Below, piece by piece: positions 1-10,017 of a DNA stretch of 64,000 nt (positions within the stretch are counted from its first letter, which is position 1; the number at the start of each line of letters is the position of its first letter). The stretch lies in assembly GCA_029248745.1 (NCBI GenBank), contig JAQWIT010000003.1, positions 62,001-126,000 on the forward strand, in the 5' to 3' direction. Origin of the DNA: Gammaproteobacteria bacterium (GTDB lineage Bacteria; Pseudomonadota; Gammaproteobacteria; Nitrosococcales; Methylophagaceae). A program made the translations under genes and the position numbers. Below the pieces are notes generated by a model. That model did no database searches. It was not told the DNA's origin and saw only the letters and a list, made by a program, of their open reading frames with translations.

Positions 1-327
1 ATCTAATACAACTGTATCCATTTCTAATTCTTTTTTGAGCAAAGGCATCAATTTGATTCGAATCTGAGCACCATCAATTTTAGCGAATTGCTCGGCTTGG
101 AATCCATTAGCATTACTAAGCGATAAAGGACCTAATTCAAGTGCAATCCAGGGAAAAACGGATAGTCCAATGCCGCCTTCCAAATTAAGTGTGCGGCCAG
201 TCGCTTTTTCGACTTGTTCAGAAATCTGTTGTTTGTAATCATTAGGATCCACAATGAAGGGCAGGGTGATGAGCCCGATGATAATGACAATGATGATAAA
301 AGCAATGAGTTTGAGCAAAAGGCGCAT
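1..327 (-). CDS. AsmA-family protein, N-terminal part (runs off the window)
   Basis: The reading frame starts at an ATG at 327 on the minus strand and stays open for 109 codons to the window edge, so the rest of the gene is missing. The product begins with a single hydrophobic segment (about residues 3-22) followed by a motif of the type DPNDYKQQISEQVEKATGR, which is typical of AsmA-family inner-membrane-anchored proteins with a large periplasmic part, linked to outer-membrane lipid or protein homeostasis. It lies 60 bp downstream of the decayed gene on the same strand. Family assignment rests on the N-terminus only. Confidence 0.75.
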   Translation of the reverse strand, partial: MRLLLKLIAFIIIVIIIGLITLPFIVDPNDYKQQISEQVEKATGRTLNLEGGIGLSVFPWIALELGPLSLSNANGFQAEQFAKIDGAQIRIKLMPLLKKELEMDTVVLD

Positions 328-386
328 AATCAAATTTCCCTAAATCGATTTTTCTAGTGACAAGTGCGGTTGTAGCTTAGTTCTAC

Positions 387-2370
387 TTAGTCTTTTTTTA
401 CTGCGTAATTAAACTGCTCATGAGTGAGTGAATGATTAAGCAGTTTTTGCGTCAATATTGTATAGGTTTTTTCATCATCATTGACATCAAAAGTACGATT
501 AGGAGAATAATCACTTTTCCCTACAATGATGGTCTGCGCTTGGCGAATCTCTGCGATAGGCGCGAGGTAGAGGCCTTTTGTTTGAGTAGTTTTCTCATGA
601 GGCGACAGGTAAATCGTGGCTGGGTTACCTGGACGGAGTTGCAGGCCTAGATCTACACTTTCGTTGTTATCAATTTGTAACCAACGAATAGTAACGAGTT
701 TGGGAGGTAAATCAGCTTCAAAAACACCTAGAAAATCGCCAATACTCTGGTCAGGGAGGTTGATCTTACCCAGCGAGCCATAAGGCCAGTACTACTATGA
801 TTGCAAACAGACCACTCGGCCGTTTCGCTATCATCATTTTTGGCTAGAGAATGGTGAATTGCTTCAAAGCCATTGGCCAATCTTACTAGACGTTCTTTAG
901 AACCAGACTGCCGTTGAAAATTAGCATTGAATTAAGGAATAACTCTCTTTGATAAACGAATATCAAGGTTATAACGACCTAGTGTACTGGTATTAGCAGC
1001 AGCATCAAAAATTTGTTCGATAGCAAACAACACACCTTGCGGATTTAATAGTCTCACATAAGTTTGTTAACGCTATTCTATATTGATGTGGTGAAGTGGT
1101 ATCGACATGCGGTCACTATTACCTTCTAGACAGGAATTACCTACTAAGGCCGTGGTATTTTCAGTTGCCTTCTGGTGATAGGTGAGTGGCGTGATGTTAC
1201 CCTATCAGCCATTTCGGCCATTAAATTAAAAAGCCGAAAGACATCATACTGATCTAGGCTGTGAGGCTCAGCAATACCCGTTAACATAATTCGGCTATAG
1301 TAATGAATAAAAGTTTTTTTGGTACTGGAAAATTTCAAGGAAGCTTACTTGTCAAGTACCTCATCAGCCTCACAATAAAGATAGAGTTGATGTAATTCAT
1401 GCACGGCCCCTTTTGGCGAGCTCAGATAGTGCCGAAAACTATGAATCATTAACAATCTGATAGATTCAGTTGCTCGAATAATGGCAAATAAAAACGGTGT
1501 GTTTAAGCGAGGTCGAAGGCCTTACTGGTAATATTGCATAATGCCTAGTCTATAGCCCAAGGCTAACTCTTCTTTATAAGTATTGAGTTGTTTGACCTTC
1601 GCTTTAAAGACCGCGGGATCTGACATCTCCAACTTAACGGCTTCGATGTCACGGTTAAAAACAAAATGATTAATCGGTTCACGATAGAGTTCCAGCAGGG
1701 CTAGACGGTTTGTGGCCGCCATTGCTACCCGGTTAGGAGAGATCAGTTTTCTAGCAGGGCATCTATAGTGGCTTTATCATCATCCTTAGGTAAAGTCCTG
1801 ATCCATTTAGCTAAGGCCTTAGCTTCACTAATAATTGTTAATTTTGTATCTGATTCAGGTGCAACATAGAGTGCTAGCGCGGGCAGGTCATAAACGGGCG
1901 ATTTATGTCGTGATAGGTGCTTGTAAACAGGGCCTAAGAATGACGTTTTTTTTGCAGGCTTATGAATCGTCTCGTCAACAGTTTTTGTTTTAGGTTTAGC
2001 TTTTAGGGCTAGAAATCGTTTTGGGTGCGGGTGGTTTTTCAGTTTGTTCCGCAGCCATTACTTTGATTTGCTCTTCGGCAGCATTTAACACTTCAACGAG
2101 CTCTTTGGTACGAATGGGCTTTTTAATAATAAAATTAGCCAAAGCATTAGTCTGGTTTTTTGAGCTAAGGCTGCACTGACGCCGCGACGTTGCTGGCGTA
2201 ACATCTAGCGACCTTGTTCTGTATCAAGGCCATAGACAAACAAGTCAAATTGACCAGATTGACTGACTTGCCATTCGCTGTCTAAGCGAATCAGATAATT
2301 GTAAAACCGAGTTAAGTGAGGCCATATCAATATTATTGATACCGCACAATTTAATCCGAAACGTTGTCAT
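387..2370 (-). pseudogene. Decayed PilZ-like (cyclic di-GMP effector type) protein gene
   Basis: Coding sequence can be followed on the minus strand from an ATG at 2370 to a TAA at 387, but only by changing frame several times. I count about five frame changes (near 2310, 2155, 2010, 1750, 1195 and 760) and several in-frame stops, including a TAG after GLDTEQGR and a TAA after GIMQYYQ. The pieces form one protein of about 650 residues: an N-terminal receiver-like part, a linker rich in Lys/Pro, a helical part with RLALLELYREPI, and a C-terminal part (EWSVCNHSSTGLMARW, VTIRWLQID, DLGLQL) that resembles PilZ-like domains of large c-di-GMP-binding proteins. The start overlaps the CorC-like stop as ATGA, so it was translationally coupled. 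The PilZ-like label is by remembered motif similarity. Confidence 0.75.
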
Positions 2371-3644
2371 GACGAACTTGCCTCATGACTATCTTCTCGG
2401 ATCCGAACGGTTCTAATAACGTTATCAGCTGTTTGTACAATTTCAATCACATACTGTTCGATACGTAAACTAACATTAGGCTCTGGAATACTTTCCAAGT
2501 ACTCTAGGATCAAACCATTAATAGTCTTAGGGCCTTCAGTTGGTAGTTCCCAATGGTTACTTCGATTAATTTCACGAATATTAGCGGAACCGTTAATCAA
2601 ATAACTACCATCTTCCTGTGGATGGATATCTTTATCTTCGTCAATATAGTCTGCTGTAAATTCGCCGACAATTTCACGAAAGATATCTTCCAATGTGATT
2701 AAACCAATAAGATCGCCATATTCATCAACAACGAGGCCAGTCCGTCTTTTTTGACGTTGAAATTGAATGAGTTGCGTATTAAGCGGTGTACCTTCGGGGA
2801 CGAAATAGGCGGCCTTGATAATCCCATTTAGCGTTTCGACGGTTAAATTATCTTGAGCTAATAAATGCAAAGCCTTACGGACATGTAAAATACCAATTAA
2901 TCTATCTAGGCTGGTTTCATAAACGGGTAGCCGGGTATTACCACAATAAGAGAGTTGCTTAATAATATCGGGTAATGGCGCATCAACATTGAGACCATCA
3001 ATTTCACTTCGTGGCACCATCACATCATCAACAGTGACTTTCTCCAAGTCTAAGATACTCATCAACATCTTTTTATGTCGTTGAGGTATCAGGCCCCCCG
3101 CTTCCTTTAAAGCCATTCTTAACTCTTCAGAATTGATGGCATCGGACATGGTTTCTTCGGGTTTAATACCAAATAGATTTAAAAGCTGGTTGGTAATTAA
3201 ATTGGTAAACCAGACTAAAGGATAAAGTAAAACTAAAAGTGGTTTAAGGATAAAGCTGGCAGGAAATGCAATACGTTCAGGGTGTAGCGCAGCAAATGTT
3301 TTCGGCGTGACTTCAGCAAATAGCAGAATAATCAGCGTCAAGGTGAACGTCGCAACGACAATGCCATTTTCGCCAAATAATTTAACGCCAATAATAGTCG
3401 CAATGGCTGACGCTAAAATATTAACGAAGTTATTGCCTAATAAAATGAGGCCGATAAGTCGATCAGGCCGGTTTAGGAGTTGACTTGCGCGCGTGGCACC
3501 TGAATGACCTTCTTGTTCTAAATGGCGCAAGCGATAACGGTTCAAAGACATTAATGCGGTTTCTGAGCTTGAGAAAAAAGCAGAAAAAACGAGCAAAATA
3601 AATAAGATAAATAATAAAAAAGTTATCGAAGTACTTTCGAGCAT
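2367..3644 (-). CDS. HlyC/CorC-family membrane protein with DUF21 and CBS domains
   Basis: 425 residues. The N-terminal ~190 residues are a DUF21 (CNNM) transmembrane domain with an early FSSSETALMSLNRYRLRHLE segment. Two CBS motifs follow (about 205-330, including VTVDDVMVPRSEIDGL and GLITLEDIFREIVGEF), then a CorC_HlyC domain (about 345-415). Related proteins (E. coli YfjD/CorB, CorC) are tied to Mg2+/Co2+ efflux or resistance; the transported ion here is an inference. It is downstream of the CcsA-like gene and divergent from ffh, an arrangement also known in enterobacteria (yfjD-ypjD-ffh). Confidence 0.88.
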   Translation of the reverse strand: MLESTSITFLLFILFILLVFSAFFSSSETALMSLNRYRLRHLEQEGHSGATRASQLLNRPDRLIGLILLGNNFVNILASAIATIIGVKLFGENGIVVATFTLTLIILLFAEVTPKTFAALHPERIAFPASFILKPLLVLLYPLVWFTNLITNQLLNLFGIKPEETMSDAINSEELRMALKEAGGLIPQRHKKMLMSILDLEKVTVDDVMVPRSEIDGLNVDAPLPDIIKQLSYCGNTRLPVYETSLDRLIGILHVRKALHLLAQDNLTVETLNGIIKAAYFVPEGTPLNTQLIQFQRQKRRTGLVVDEYGDLIGLITLEDIFREIVGEFTADYIDEDKDIHPQEDGSYLINGSANIREINRSNHWELPTEGPKTINGLILEYLESIPEPNVSLRIEQYVIEIVQTADNVIRTVRIREDSHEASSS

Positions 3645-3663
3645 GATGTGTTTTTATAAACGC

Positions 3664-4464
3664 CTATGATTGGGGTAAAATAAATTCCAGCACGAATTTA
3701 CTACCAAAATAAGCTAAAACCAAAAATAAAAACCCGACCAAAGTCCATTTTATGGCAGTTTGACCACGCCAACCATATTGCCAACGGCCCCAAAGCAAAG
3801 TGGCAAACACACACCAAGCAATAAGTGATAAGACCGTTTTATGAGCCAGCTGCTGTGCAAAGATATCATCAAGAAAAATAAAGCCAGTAATTAAGCCAAT
3901 GGTGAGTAATAAAAAGCCACTGCCGATTAATTGGAATAAACTTGCTTCCATAGACTGTAACGGAGGTAACTGTCGCATAATACCGCCTAGATTACGCTGA
4001 CGGATCTGACGTTCTTGGACAGCTAAGACTAGGGCTTGTATTGCGGCTAAAGTGAATAAACTATAGGCTGTTAATGATAATAGAACATGCCATTCTAATG
4101 CAGGAGAGGATAAGCTTCCTGCCGAATCGGAAGGCAAAGTAGATTTCAAAATAAGGGTTAAAGCAACCAGAGGATAGATAAGTATGCCTGGATGTGCAGC
4201 ATGGTTTTTAAAACCAATCAGATAAGCGATAAATGCCATTACCCAAGCGGCAATGGTCATCGTACTAAATAGACTGACATCCCACCCACCTGCATCTGCC
4301 ATAGTGAAAAAGATATCGGTACCATGAAAAATTAAAGCGAAAACCGTTAACAAACCAACGGGCAAAGCTAATGCTTGCGTCTTATCACCTTGCACAAAAT
4401 GTCGGATCAAGACCACACTACATACAAGATAGAGCAATAATGCGAGAGAATTTGCAATGGCCAT
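3664..4464 (-). CDS. CcsA/YpjD-like cytochrome c assembly family membrane protein
   Basis: 266 residues with about eight predicted membrane segments and conserved histidines (FHGTDIFF near residue 47; HVLLSLTAYSLFTLAAIQAL near 125; HKTVLSLIAWCVFATLLWGR near 208). The last motif and the WGRWQYGWRGQ that follows are characteristic of the CcsA/YpjD family, whose members handle heme in cytochrome c maturation or have unclear function. It is transcribed divergently from ffh and 19 bp ahead of the CorC-like gene. A dedicated cytochrome c role is unproven. Confidence 0.85.
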   Translation of the reverse strand: MAIANSLALLLYLVCSVVLIRHFVQGDKTQALALPVGLLTVFALIFHGTDIFFTMADAGGWDVSLFSTMTIAAWVMAFIAYLIGFKNHAAHPGILIYPLVALTLILKSTLPSDSAGSLSSPALEWHVLLSLTAYSLFTLAAIQALVLAVQERQIRQRNLGGIMRQLPPLQSMEASLFQLIGSGFLLLTIGLITGFIFLDDIFAQQLAHKTVLSLIAWCVFATLLWGRWQYGWRGQTAIKWTLVGFLFLVLAYFGSKFVLEFILPQS

Positions 4465-4603
4465 TTAAGCGTATTCCATGTCACATAATAAAAAAGAAGT
4501 CATCACAGGATGATGAGCGATGTAATCATAAAGGAACTAATATATCAGTTATAATTAACAATAACGTACTATAGATACTACGAAATGAACAGCAAGGTGA
4601 ACC

Positions 4604-5971
4604 ATGTTTGATAGTTTAAGTGACCGCTTAGGAAGTACATTACAAAAGCTTCGAGGCCAAGGAAGATTAACTGAAAGTAATATAAAAGAGAGCCTACGTG
4701 AAGTACGGATGGCTTTACTTGAGGCTGATGTTGCGTTGCCCGTGGTTAAAGCCTTTATCGATCGCGTTAAAGAACGCGCGATGGGTCAAGATGTACTTCG
4801 CAGTTTGACACCAGGGCAAGCTCTCATCAAAGTGGTTAATGATGAATTAGTCACAGTCATGGGTGAGGCAAACGAATCACTTAATCTGAATATGCAGCCT
4901 CCTGCCGTGATCTTAATGGCAGGCTTACAAGGTGCAGGTAAAACAACCAGTGTTGCCAAATTAGCGAGATGGTTAAAAGAAAGCCAGAAAAAATCGGTCA
5001 TGGTGGCCAGTGCTGACGTATACCGCCCTGCTGCGATAGAACAATTAAAAACCTTGGCGATTGAGGTTGAAGCCAACTTTTTCCCAAGTGATACGAGCCA
5101 AGATCCTGTTGATATTGCTAATGCGGCTGTAGCAGAAGCGAAATTAAAATTCATCGATGTGGTGATTATTGATACCGCGGGTCGTTTGGCCATCGATGAA
5201 GAGATGATGGCCGAAATCAAACGGTTACATGCCGCGATTAGCCCGATTGAAACCCTGTTTACGGTTGATAGTATGACGGGTCAAGATGCTGCGGTGACAG
5301 CAGATGCATTTAATAATGCCTTGCCACTCACCGGGGTTATCTTAACGAAAACAGATGGTGATGCTCGTGGTGGTGCTGCTTTATCGATTCGTCATATTAC
5401 CGGTAAGCCAATTAAATTTATGGGTGTCGGTGAGAAAACAACCGCACTAGAACCCTTCCATCCTGATCGTGTGGTATCACGTATTTTAGGAATGGGAGAC
5501 GTATTATCGCTGGTGGAAGAAGCACAGCGGAAAATGGATCAAGGCTCAGCCGAGAAATTAGCTAAAAAGCTTAAAAAAGGTAAAGGCTTTGACTTAGAAG
5601 ATTTCCGAGATCAATTACGCCAAATGGGCAATATGGGTGGCATTGGCTCGATGATGGAAAAATTGCCGGGTATCGCGAATATCCCTGCAGCAGCAAAACA
5701 ACAGGTGAATGATAAAGAACTAAGTCGTCTAGAAGCGATCATTAATTCGATGACGAAAAAAGAACGTCAACGGCCTGACATTATCAAAGGGTCACGTAAG
5801 AAGCGTATAGCAGCAGGTTGCGGCATGCAGATCCAAGATGTAAATCGTTTACTGAAACAGTTCACTCAAATGCAAAAGATGATGAAGAAAATGAACCAAA
5901 AAGGCGGTATGGCTAAGATGATGCGTGGTTTAGGTGGCAGATTCCCGTCTGGCGGGGGCATGCCTTTTTAA
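4604..5971 (+). CDS. ffh: Signal recognition particle protein Ffh (SRP54)
   Basis: 455 residues, normal length. The N domain (1-~90) is followed by the GTPase domain with the P-loop GLQGAGKTT near 105, DVYRPAA, DTAGR near 190 and TKTDGDARGG near 248. A Met-rich M domain (about 300-435) contains the 4.5S RNA-binding part (GSRKKRIAAGCG) and binds signal sequences, ending in repeated Met/Lys and a Gly-rich tail. It binds 4.5S RNA and targets nascent inner-membrane proteins to FtsY. The ATG is preceded by AAGGTGA. It opens the ffh-rpsP-rimM-trmD-rplS run. Confidence 0.98.
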   Translation: MFDSLSDRLGSTLQKLRGQGRLTESNIKESLREVRMALLEADVALPVVKAFIDRVKERAMGQDVLRSLTPGQALIKVVNDELVTVMGEANESLNLNMQPPAVILMAGLQGAGKTTSVAKLARWLKESQKKSVMVASADVYRPAAIEQLKTLAIEVEANFFPSDTSQDPVDIANAAVAEAKLKFIDVVIIDTAGRLAIDEEMMAEIKRLHAAISPIETLFTVDSMTGQDAAVTADAFNNALPLTGVILTKTDGDARGGAALSIRHITGKPIKFMGVGEKTTALEPFHPDRVVSRILGMGDVLSLVEEAQRKMDQGSAEKLAKKLKKGKGFDLEDFRDQLRQMGNMGGIGSMMEKLPGIANIPAAAKQQVNDKELSRLEAIINSMTKKERQRPDIIKGSRKKRIAAGCGMQIQDVNRLLKQFTQMQKMMKKMNQKGGMAKMMRGLGGRFPSGGGMPF

Positions 5972-6056
5972 CACAAAGCTAATTTAAGCTTTTCAAATGC
6001 AAGATAAGTGCGTAAAATATCTCAGTTTTCCGATCCCGCTTTAAACAGGCAGAAAT

Positions 6057-6305
6057 ATGGTCACAATTAGAATGTCTCGCAGTGGTGCAAAAAAGCGCCC
6101 TTATTATAATGTTGTAGTCGCTGATTCACGTAATAAACGTGATGGTCGCTGCATCGAACGTGTTGGTTTCTTCAATCCGCGGGCTCAAGGACAGGAGGAA
6201 ACATTACGTCTAGATATGGAACGTATTACACATTGGATCAACTTAGGTGCACAAACATCAGATCGTGTTGCTAACTTGATCATGCAAGCACAAAAAGCAG
6301 CATAG
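6057..6305 (+). CDS. rpsP: 30S ribosomal protein S16
   Basis: 82 residues starting [20 protein letters not shown], the typical S16 N-terminus, with [13 protein letters not shown] in the middle. It is a small-subunit assembly protein. It begins the classic rpsP-rimM-trmD-rplS operon; rimM follows 19 bp later. Confidence 0.98.
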   Translation: MVTIRMSRSGAKKRPYYNVVVADSRNKRDGRCIERVGFFNPRAQGQEETLRLDMERITHWINLGAQTSDRVANLIMQAQKAA

Positions 6306-6324
6306 AACAGTTTTAGGTTCCGGT

Positions 6325-6849
6325 ATGACCGCGACCGCATCCAAGGAATTTATTCCGGTTGGTAAAATTGCCGGAGTTTTTGGGATTAAGGGGTGGATGA
6401 AAGTCTTTTCATACACCGACCCAAGAAAGAATATATTAAGTTACAGCCCATTGTTCCTTTCCGTTAAGGGGCAGTGGATTGAAGCAAAAGTATCCAATGG
6501 ACGTATACAAGGTAAAGGGATTGTCATTGCATTAGATAATGTGACTGATCCTGAGCAGGTTTTACCGTTAATTGGCACGGCATTGGCCATAAAAAAAGAA
6601 CAACTAAAACCAACCAGCTCAGAAGAGTTTTATTGGTCAGAACTAACTGGTTTAGATGTCATCAATTTGGATGGGTACGTATTTGGCCAAGTTGATAGCA
6701 TAGTAGAAACAGGTGCGCACGATGTACTTGTTGTAAAGAATAAAGAACTAAAGGCAGAATGCTTAATTCCATTTGTATTGGAAGAAATCGTTCAAAAAGT
6801 CGACTTAGATAATGGAGTTATTGAGGTTGACTGGGAAGCTGATTATTAG
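6325..6849 (+). CDS. rimM: Ribosome maturation factor RimM
   Basis: 174 residues. The N-terminal RimM domain starts at VGKIAGVFGIKGWMKVFSYTD; a C-terminal PRC-barrel (about 95-170) contains EEFYWSELTGLDV and ends with EVDWEADY. RimM binds S19 and assists late 30S assembly. Position between rpsP and trmD is canonical. Confidence 0.97.
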   Translation: MTATASKEFIPVGKIAGVFGIKGWMKVFSYTDPRKNILSYSPLFLSVKGQWIEAKVSNGRIQGKGIVIALDNVTDPEQVLPLIGTALAIKKEQLKPTSSEEFYWSELTGLDVINLDGYVFGQVDSIVETGAHDVLVVKNKELKAECLIPFVLEEIVQKVDLDNGVIEVDWEADY

Positions 6850-6873
6850 GAAACTTAATTGAGGAACAGGCGC

Positions 6874-7620
6874 ATGCGTATAGGTGTAGTGTCATTGTTT
6901 CCTCACATGTTTGATGCCATTAGCGAATATGGTGTAACAGGCCGAGCAGTAAAAGAAGGCTTGTTAACACTAGCACATTGGAATCCACGTGATTTCACGC
7001 AAGATAGGCATAAGACAGTAGATGATAGGCCTTATGGTGGCGGCCCTGGCATGGTGATGAAAGTAGCACCATTACAGCAAGCTATCCATGCTGCAAAACA
7101 GCAGTTGGGTCCGCAAACAAAAGTTATTGCATTGTCACCGCAAGGACGGGAGTTGGATCAACAAGGTTTGCAAGAATTAGCAACAAGAGAGGAAATGGTT
7201 TTTGTTGCAGGACGTTATGAAGGCATTGATGAACGCCTGATAGAACAAGAGATAGATGAGGAATGGTCAATAGGTGACTATGTCCTCAGTGGGGGTGAAC
7301 TTGCAGCAATGGTGATGGTGGATGGGATAGCAAGATTATTACCCGGTGTGTTAGGTGATGAAGAGTCGGCACAACAAGATTCTTTTATGGCAGGTCTATT
7401 AGACCACCCACATTACACACGACCAGAACAATGGGCAGATCGACGCGTACCTAGTGTGTTACTAGGAGGCGATCATGAGGCGATACGACAGTGGCGTCTC
7501 AAACAGTCGATAGGTCGAACGTGGTTAAGGCGACCTGACTTGTTAGCAGTGATGACACTGAATGATGAGCAGAACGCATTGTTAGAACAATTTATTGCCG
7601 AGTGGCAAGAAGAACAGTAG
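6874..7620 (+). CDS. trmD: tRNA (guanine-N1)-methyltransferase TrmD
   Basis: 248 residues from the ATG at 6874, which has GAGGAA eight bases upstream; a longer TTG start at 6859 is less likely because the family begins [10 protein letters not shown]. The product methylates G37 of tRNAs reading CUN, CCN and CGG using SAM. SPOUT-knot motifs are visible: [12 protein letters not shown] near residue 53, LSPQGREL near 85, [12 protein letters not shown] near 110 and [10 protein letters not shown] near 130. Confidence 0.97.
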   Translation: MRIGVVSLFPHMFDAISEYGVTGRAVKEGLLTLAHWNPRDFTQDRHKTVDDRPYGGGPGMVMKVAPLQQAIHAAKQQLGPQTKVIALSPQGRELDQQGLQELATREEMVFVAGRYEGIDERLIEQEIDEEWSIGDYVLSGGELAAMVMVDGIARLLPGVLGDEESAQQDSFMAGLLDHPHYTRPEQWADRRVPSVLLGGDHEAIRQWRLKQSIGRTWLRRPDLLAVMTLNDEQNALLEQFIAEWQEEQ

Positions 7621-7638
7621 GAATTTAGGAGTAGAACA

Positions 7639-7986
7639 ATGAGCAATATTATTGAACAGCTAAACGCTGAGCAAATGAGACAGGACATTCCTGAATTTTC
7701 TTCAGGCGATACTGTTATTGTTAAAGTAAAGATTAAAGAAGGTGATCGTGAGCGTGAACAGGCCTTTGAAGGTGTTGTTATTGCTAAACGTAACCGTGGC
7801 CTTCATTCTGCTTTTACTGTACGTAAAATCTCAAGTGGTGTTGGTGTTGAACGTGTTTTCCAAACACACAGCCCTGCTGTTGCAAGTTTAGAAGTGATTC
7901 GTCGTGGTGATGTACGTCGCGCTAAACTATATTACTTACGTGAATTGACTGGTAAAGCTGCACGTATTAAAGAAAAATTATCATAA
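7639..7986 (+). CDS. rplS: 50S ribosomal protein L19
   Basis: 115 residues. Motifs of L19 are present: [31 protein letters not shown] and the C-terminal [21 protein letters not shown]19 sits at the 30S-50S interface. It is the last gene of the operon; a strong terminator follows 40 bp later. Confidence 0.98.
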   Translation: MSNIIEQLNAEQMRQDIPEFSSGDTVIVKVKIKEGDREREQAFEGVVIAKRNRGLHSAFTVRKISSGVGVERVFQTHSPAVASLEVIRRGDVRRAKLYYLRELTGKAARIKEKLS

Positions 7987-8025
7987 AGTCTTTTTGCACC
8001 TGATTTAAGGTGCATGAGATTCAAC

Positions 8026-8062
8026 AAAAAGGGCATTGCTGGTTTCAGCAATGCCCTTTTTT
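8026..8062 (+). terminator. Rho-independent terminator after rplS
   Basis: Perfect 10-bp stem GGGCATTGCT (8031-8040) with AGCAATGCCC (8047-8056), a 6-nt loop, flanking A and T runs, and a T tract from 8057. It ends the rpsP-rimM-trmD-rplS transcript. Confidence 0.95.
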
Positions 8063-8100
8063 ATGGCGAAATCTTGAGTTAATTTAGGTATTATGCAGTA

Positions 8101-8586
8101 ATGACAGAATTACAGCAGATAGCATTGCCCTTATCTAAGGGCCCAATCAAGCAATTGTCATTAACAATTGTAGACGATACGTTAAGCATTATTGCCATTG
8201 ACTTTGAGCGACAAGCTACTACAACATCCACGTCAGTACTATCACCCCAAATAAAGGAAGTGATGCAGCAGCTCAAGCAATATAGTCTGCAAGCGCACAA
8301 TGGCTGGTCTATTGGTTTGCCTGAATCAGGAACCGTTTTTCAAAAACGGGTTTGGCAACATTTACAATCTATCCCAATGGGGACGACACAAACCTATGGT
8401 GAAGTGGCGAAAGCACTCAATAGCTCTGCAAGGGCTGTTGGTAGTGCCTGTCGTGCTAACCCTTATTTATTAATCGTTCCCTGTCACCGGGTTGTTAAAA
8501 GCAGAGATATTGGTGGTTTTGGTGGAAAAATAGATGGCGAAGCAATAGCGATAAAGCATTGGTTACTGGCGCATGAAAAACAATAA
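8101..8586 (+). CDS. ogt: Methylated-DNA--protein-cysteine methyltransferase
   Basis: 161 residues. The C-terminal DNA-binding domain has FQKRVWQHLQSIPMGTTQTYGEVA and the active-site PCHRVV (Cys near residue 127), which accepts the alkyl group from O6-alkylguanine in a suicide reaction. The N-terminal domain is short and poorly conserved, as in Ogt-type enzymes. The 3' end overlaps the start of xerD by 14 bp. Confidence 0.93.
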   Translation: MTELQQIALPLSKGPIKQLSLTIVDDTLSIIAIDFERQATTTSTSVLSPQIKEVMQQLKQYSLQAHNGWSIGLPESGTVFQKRVWQHLQSIPMGTTQTYGEVAKALNSSARAVGSACRANPYLLIVPCHRVVKSRDIGGFGGKIDGEAIAIKHWLLAHEKQ

Positions 8587-9481
8587 ATTAGCCGAGTCGC
8601 CAGCTTATCTAGAACCTTTTTTAGATAGTCTGTGGTTAGAGTCAGGTCTAAGCAAAAATACCGTGGAAGCTTATCGGCGGGACTTAATGGCCTTTGCAAT
8701 GTGGTTAGCTCAGGATGAAGTATCATTATCAGCGGCAACCCGAGAAGACATCTTGCACTATCAAGGTGTACGAATACAAGAAAGTCGAAAAGCACGCAGC
8801 GAAGCGCGCTTATTATCTAGCCTAAGACGTTTCTATCGTTATTTGTGCCGTGAGGAAATAAGAGAATCAGATCCGACAACACAAATAGAATCACCCCGCT
8901 TAGGCCGCCCTTTACCGGAAGGACTAACGGAACAAGAAGTTGAAAATTTATTAAAGCAACCTGACATCAGCCATCACCTTGGCCTAAGGGATAGAACAAT
9001 GCTAGAGGTGCTTTATGCAACGGGTTTACGTGTTTCCGAATTAGTGACGTTGACGATCGAGCAACTCAATATGCGCCAAGGGCTAGTGCGTTGTGTGGGA
9101 AAAGGTAATAAAGAACGTTTGGTACCTTTAGGAGAAGTGGCTTTAGACTGGTTACAACAATATTTAATCGAAGCCCGACCTGTTTTATTACAAGGTTACG
9201 TTAGTGAAGACTTATTTCCGACGCGGCGTGGTAAAGCGATGACACGACAAGCTTTTTGGTATTTGATTAAACGTTATGCACTGCAAGCTGAAATAGAAAA
9301 ACCACTATCACCACATACTCTAAGACATGCTTTTGCAACCCATTTGCTTAATCATGGAGCTGATTTACGTGTTGTCCAATTATTACTGGGACATTCAGAT
9401 TTATCGACAACTCAGATATATACCCATATCGCACGAGAAAGATTAAAATCATTGCATGCAAGCCATCACCCAAGGGCTTAG
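8573..9481 (+). CDS. xerD: Site-specific tyrosine recombinase XerD
   Basis: 302 residues. The N-terminal SAM-like core-binding domain (about 12-100) starts LEPFLDSLWLESGLSKNT; the catalytic domain carries the Arg in ATGLRVSEL, Lys in GKGNKERLVP, HTLRHAFATHLL, LGHSDLSTTQIY and the nucleophilic Tyr in IYTHI. With XerC it resolves chromosome dimers at dif. The motifs fit XerD better than XerC. It overlaps ogt, so the two are probably co-transcribed. Confidence 0.94.
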   Translation: MKNNKLAESPAYLEPFLDSLWLESGLSKNTVEAYRRDLMAFAMWLAQDEVSLSAATREDILHYQGVRIQESRKARSEARLLSSLRRFYRYLCREEIRESDPTTQIESPRLGRPLPEGLTEQEVENLLKQPDISHHLGLRDRTMLEVLYATGLRVSELVTLTIEQLNMRQGLVRCVGKGNKERLVPLGEVALDWLQQYLIEARPVLLQGYVSEDLFPTRRGKAMTRQAFWYLIKRYALQAEIEKPLSPHTLRHAFATHLLNHGADLRVVQLLLGHSDLSTTQIYTHIARERLKSLHASHHPRA

Positions 9482-9523
9482 CAATGATAGAATCTCACCA
9501 TTACAACCTATTGGGAACAAAAG

Positions 9524-10009
9524 ATGCCGGCGTTTGATATCGTCTCTGAAGTCGATCAACATGAATTGACCAATGCAGTTGATCAAGCAAACCGAGAATT
9601 AGCCAGCCGCTATGATTTTCGGGGTAGCGATGCCAAAGTGGAGCAAGCAGCTAAATTGCTCATATTATTTGCTGATAGCGATTTTCAATTAGAACAGCTA
9701 CTAGATATCTTACGTTTGAAGTTGGTCAAACGAAAAATAGAAGTCAGTTGCTTAGAGATTAAAGAGCCGATGGGCCAAGGTAAAATGCGTAAACAAGACG
9801 TGATTGTGCGGGAAGGAATTGAAAAAGATCTCTCACGTGAAATCGTAAAATTAGTCAAAGAAAGTAAGCTGAAAGTACAAGTGGCAGTACAAGGGGAAAG
9901 CTTACGAGTTACGGGTAAAAAGAGAGATGATTTACAACAAGTGATGGCTTTGTTGAAAGGCAATGACAGTCTTGATATGCCATTACAATTTAATAACTTT
10001 AGAGATTAG
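9524..10009 (+). CDS. yajQ: YajQ-family nucleotide-binding protein
   Basis: 161 residues, family length. Begins [22 protein letters not shown] and has [13 protein letters not shown] and the C-terminal [17 protein letters not shown]. YajQ proteins are cytoplasmic ferredoxin-fold proteins; members in Xanthomonas and Pseudomonas bind c-di-GMP and act with a LysR-type regulator. Nucleotide specificity here is not shown by the sequence. It lies 8 bp ahead of dsbC. Confidence 0.95.
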   Translation: MPAFDIVSEVDQHELTNAVDQANRELASRYDFRGSDAKVEQAAKLLILFADSDFQLEQLLDILRLKLVKRKIEVSCLEIKEPMGQGKMRKQDVIVREGIEKDLSREIVKLVKESKLKVQVAVQGESLRVTGKKRDDLQQVMALLKGNDSLDMPLQFNNFRD

Positions 10010-10017
10010 GAACCCAG

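Noticed and set aside
4550-4555. TATAAT upstream of ffh
   Set aside because: No acceptable -35 box 16-18 bp upstream.
7996-8013. Short GCACC/GGTGC hairpin after rplS
   Set aside because: No T run follows; the true terminator is the stronger hairpin at 8026-8062.
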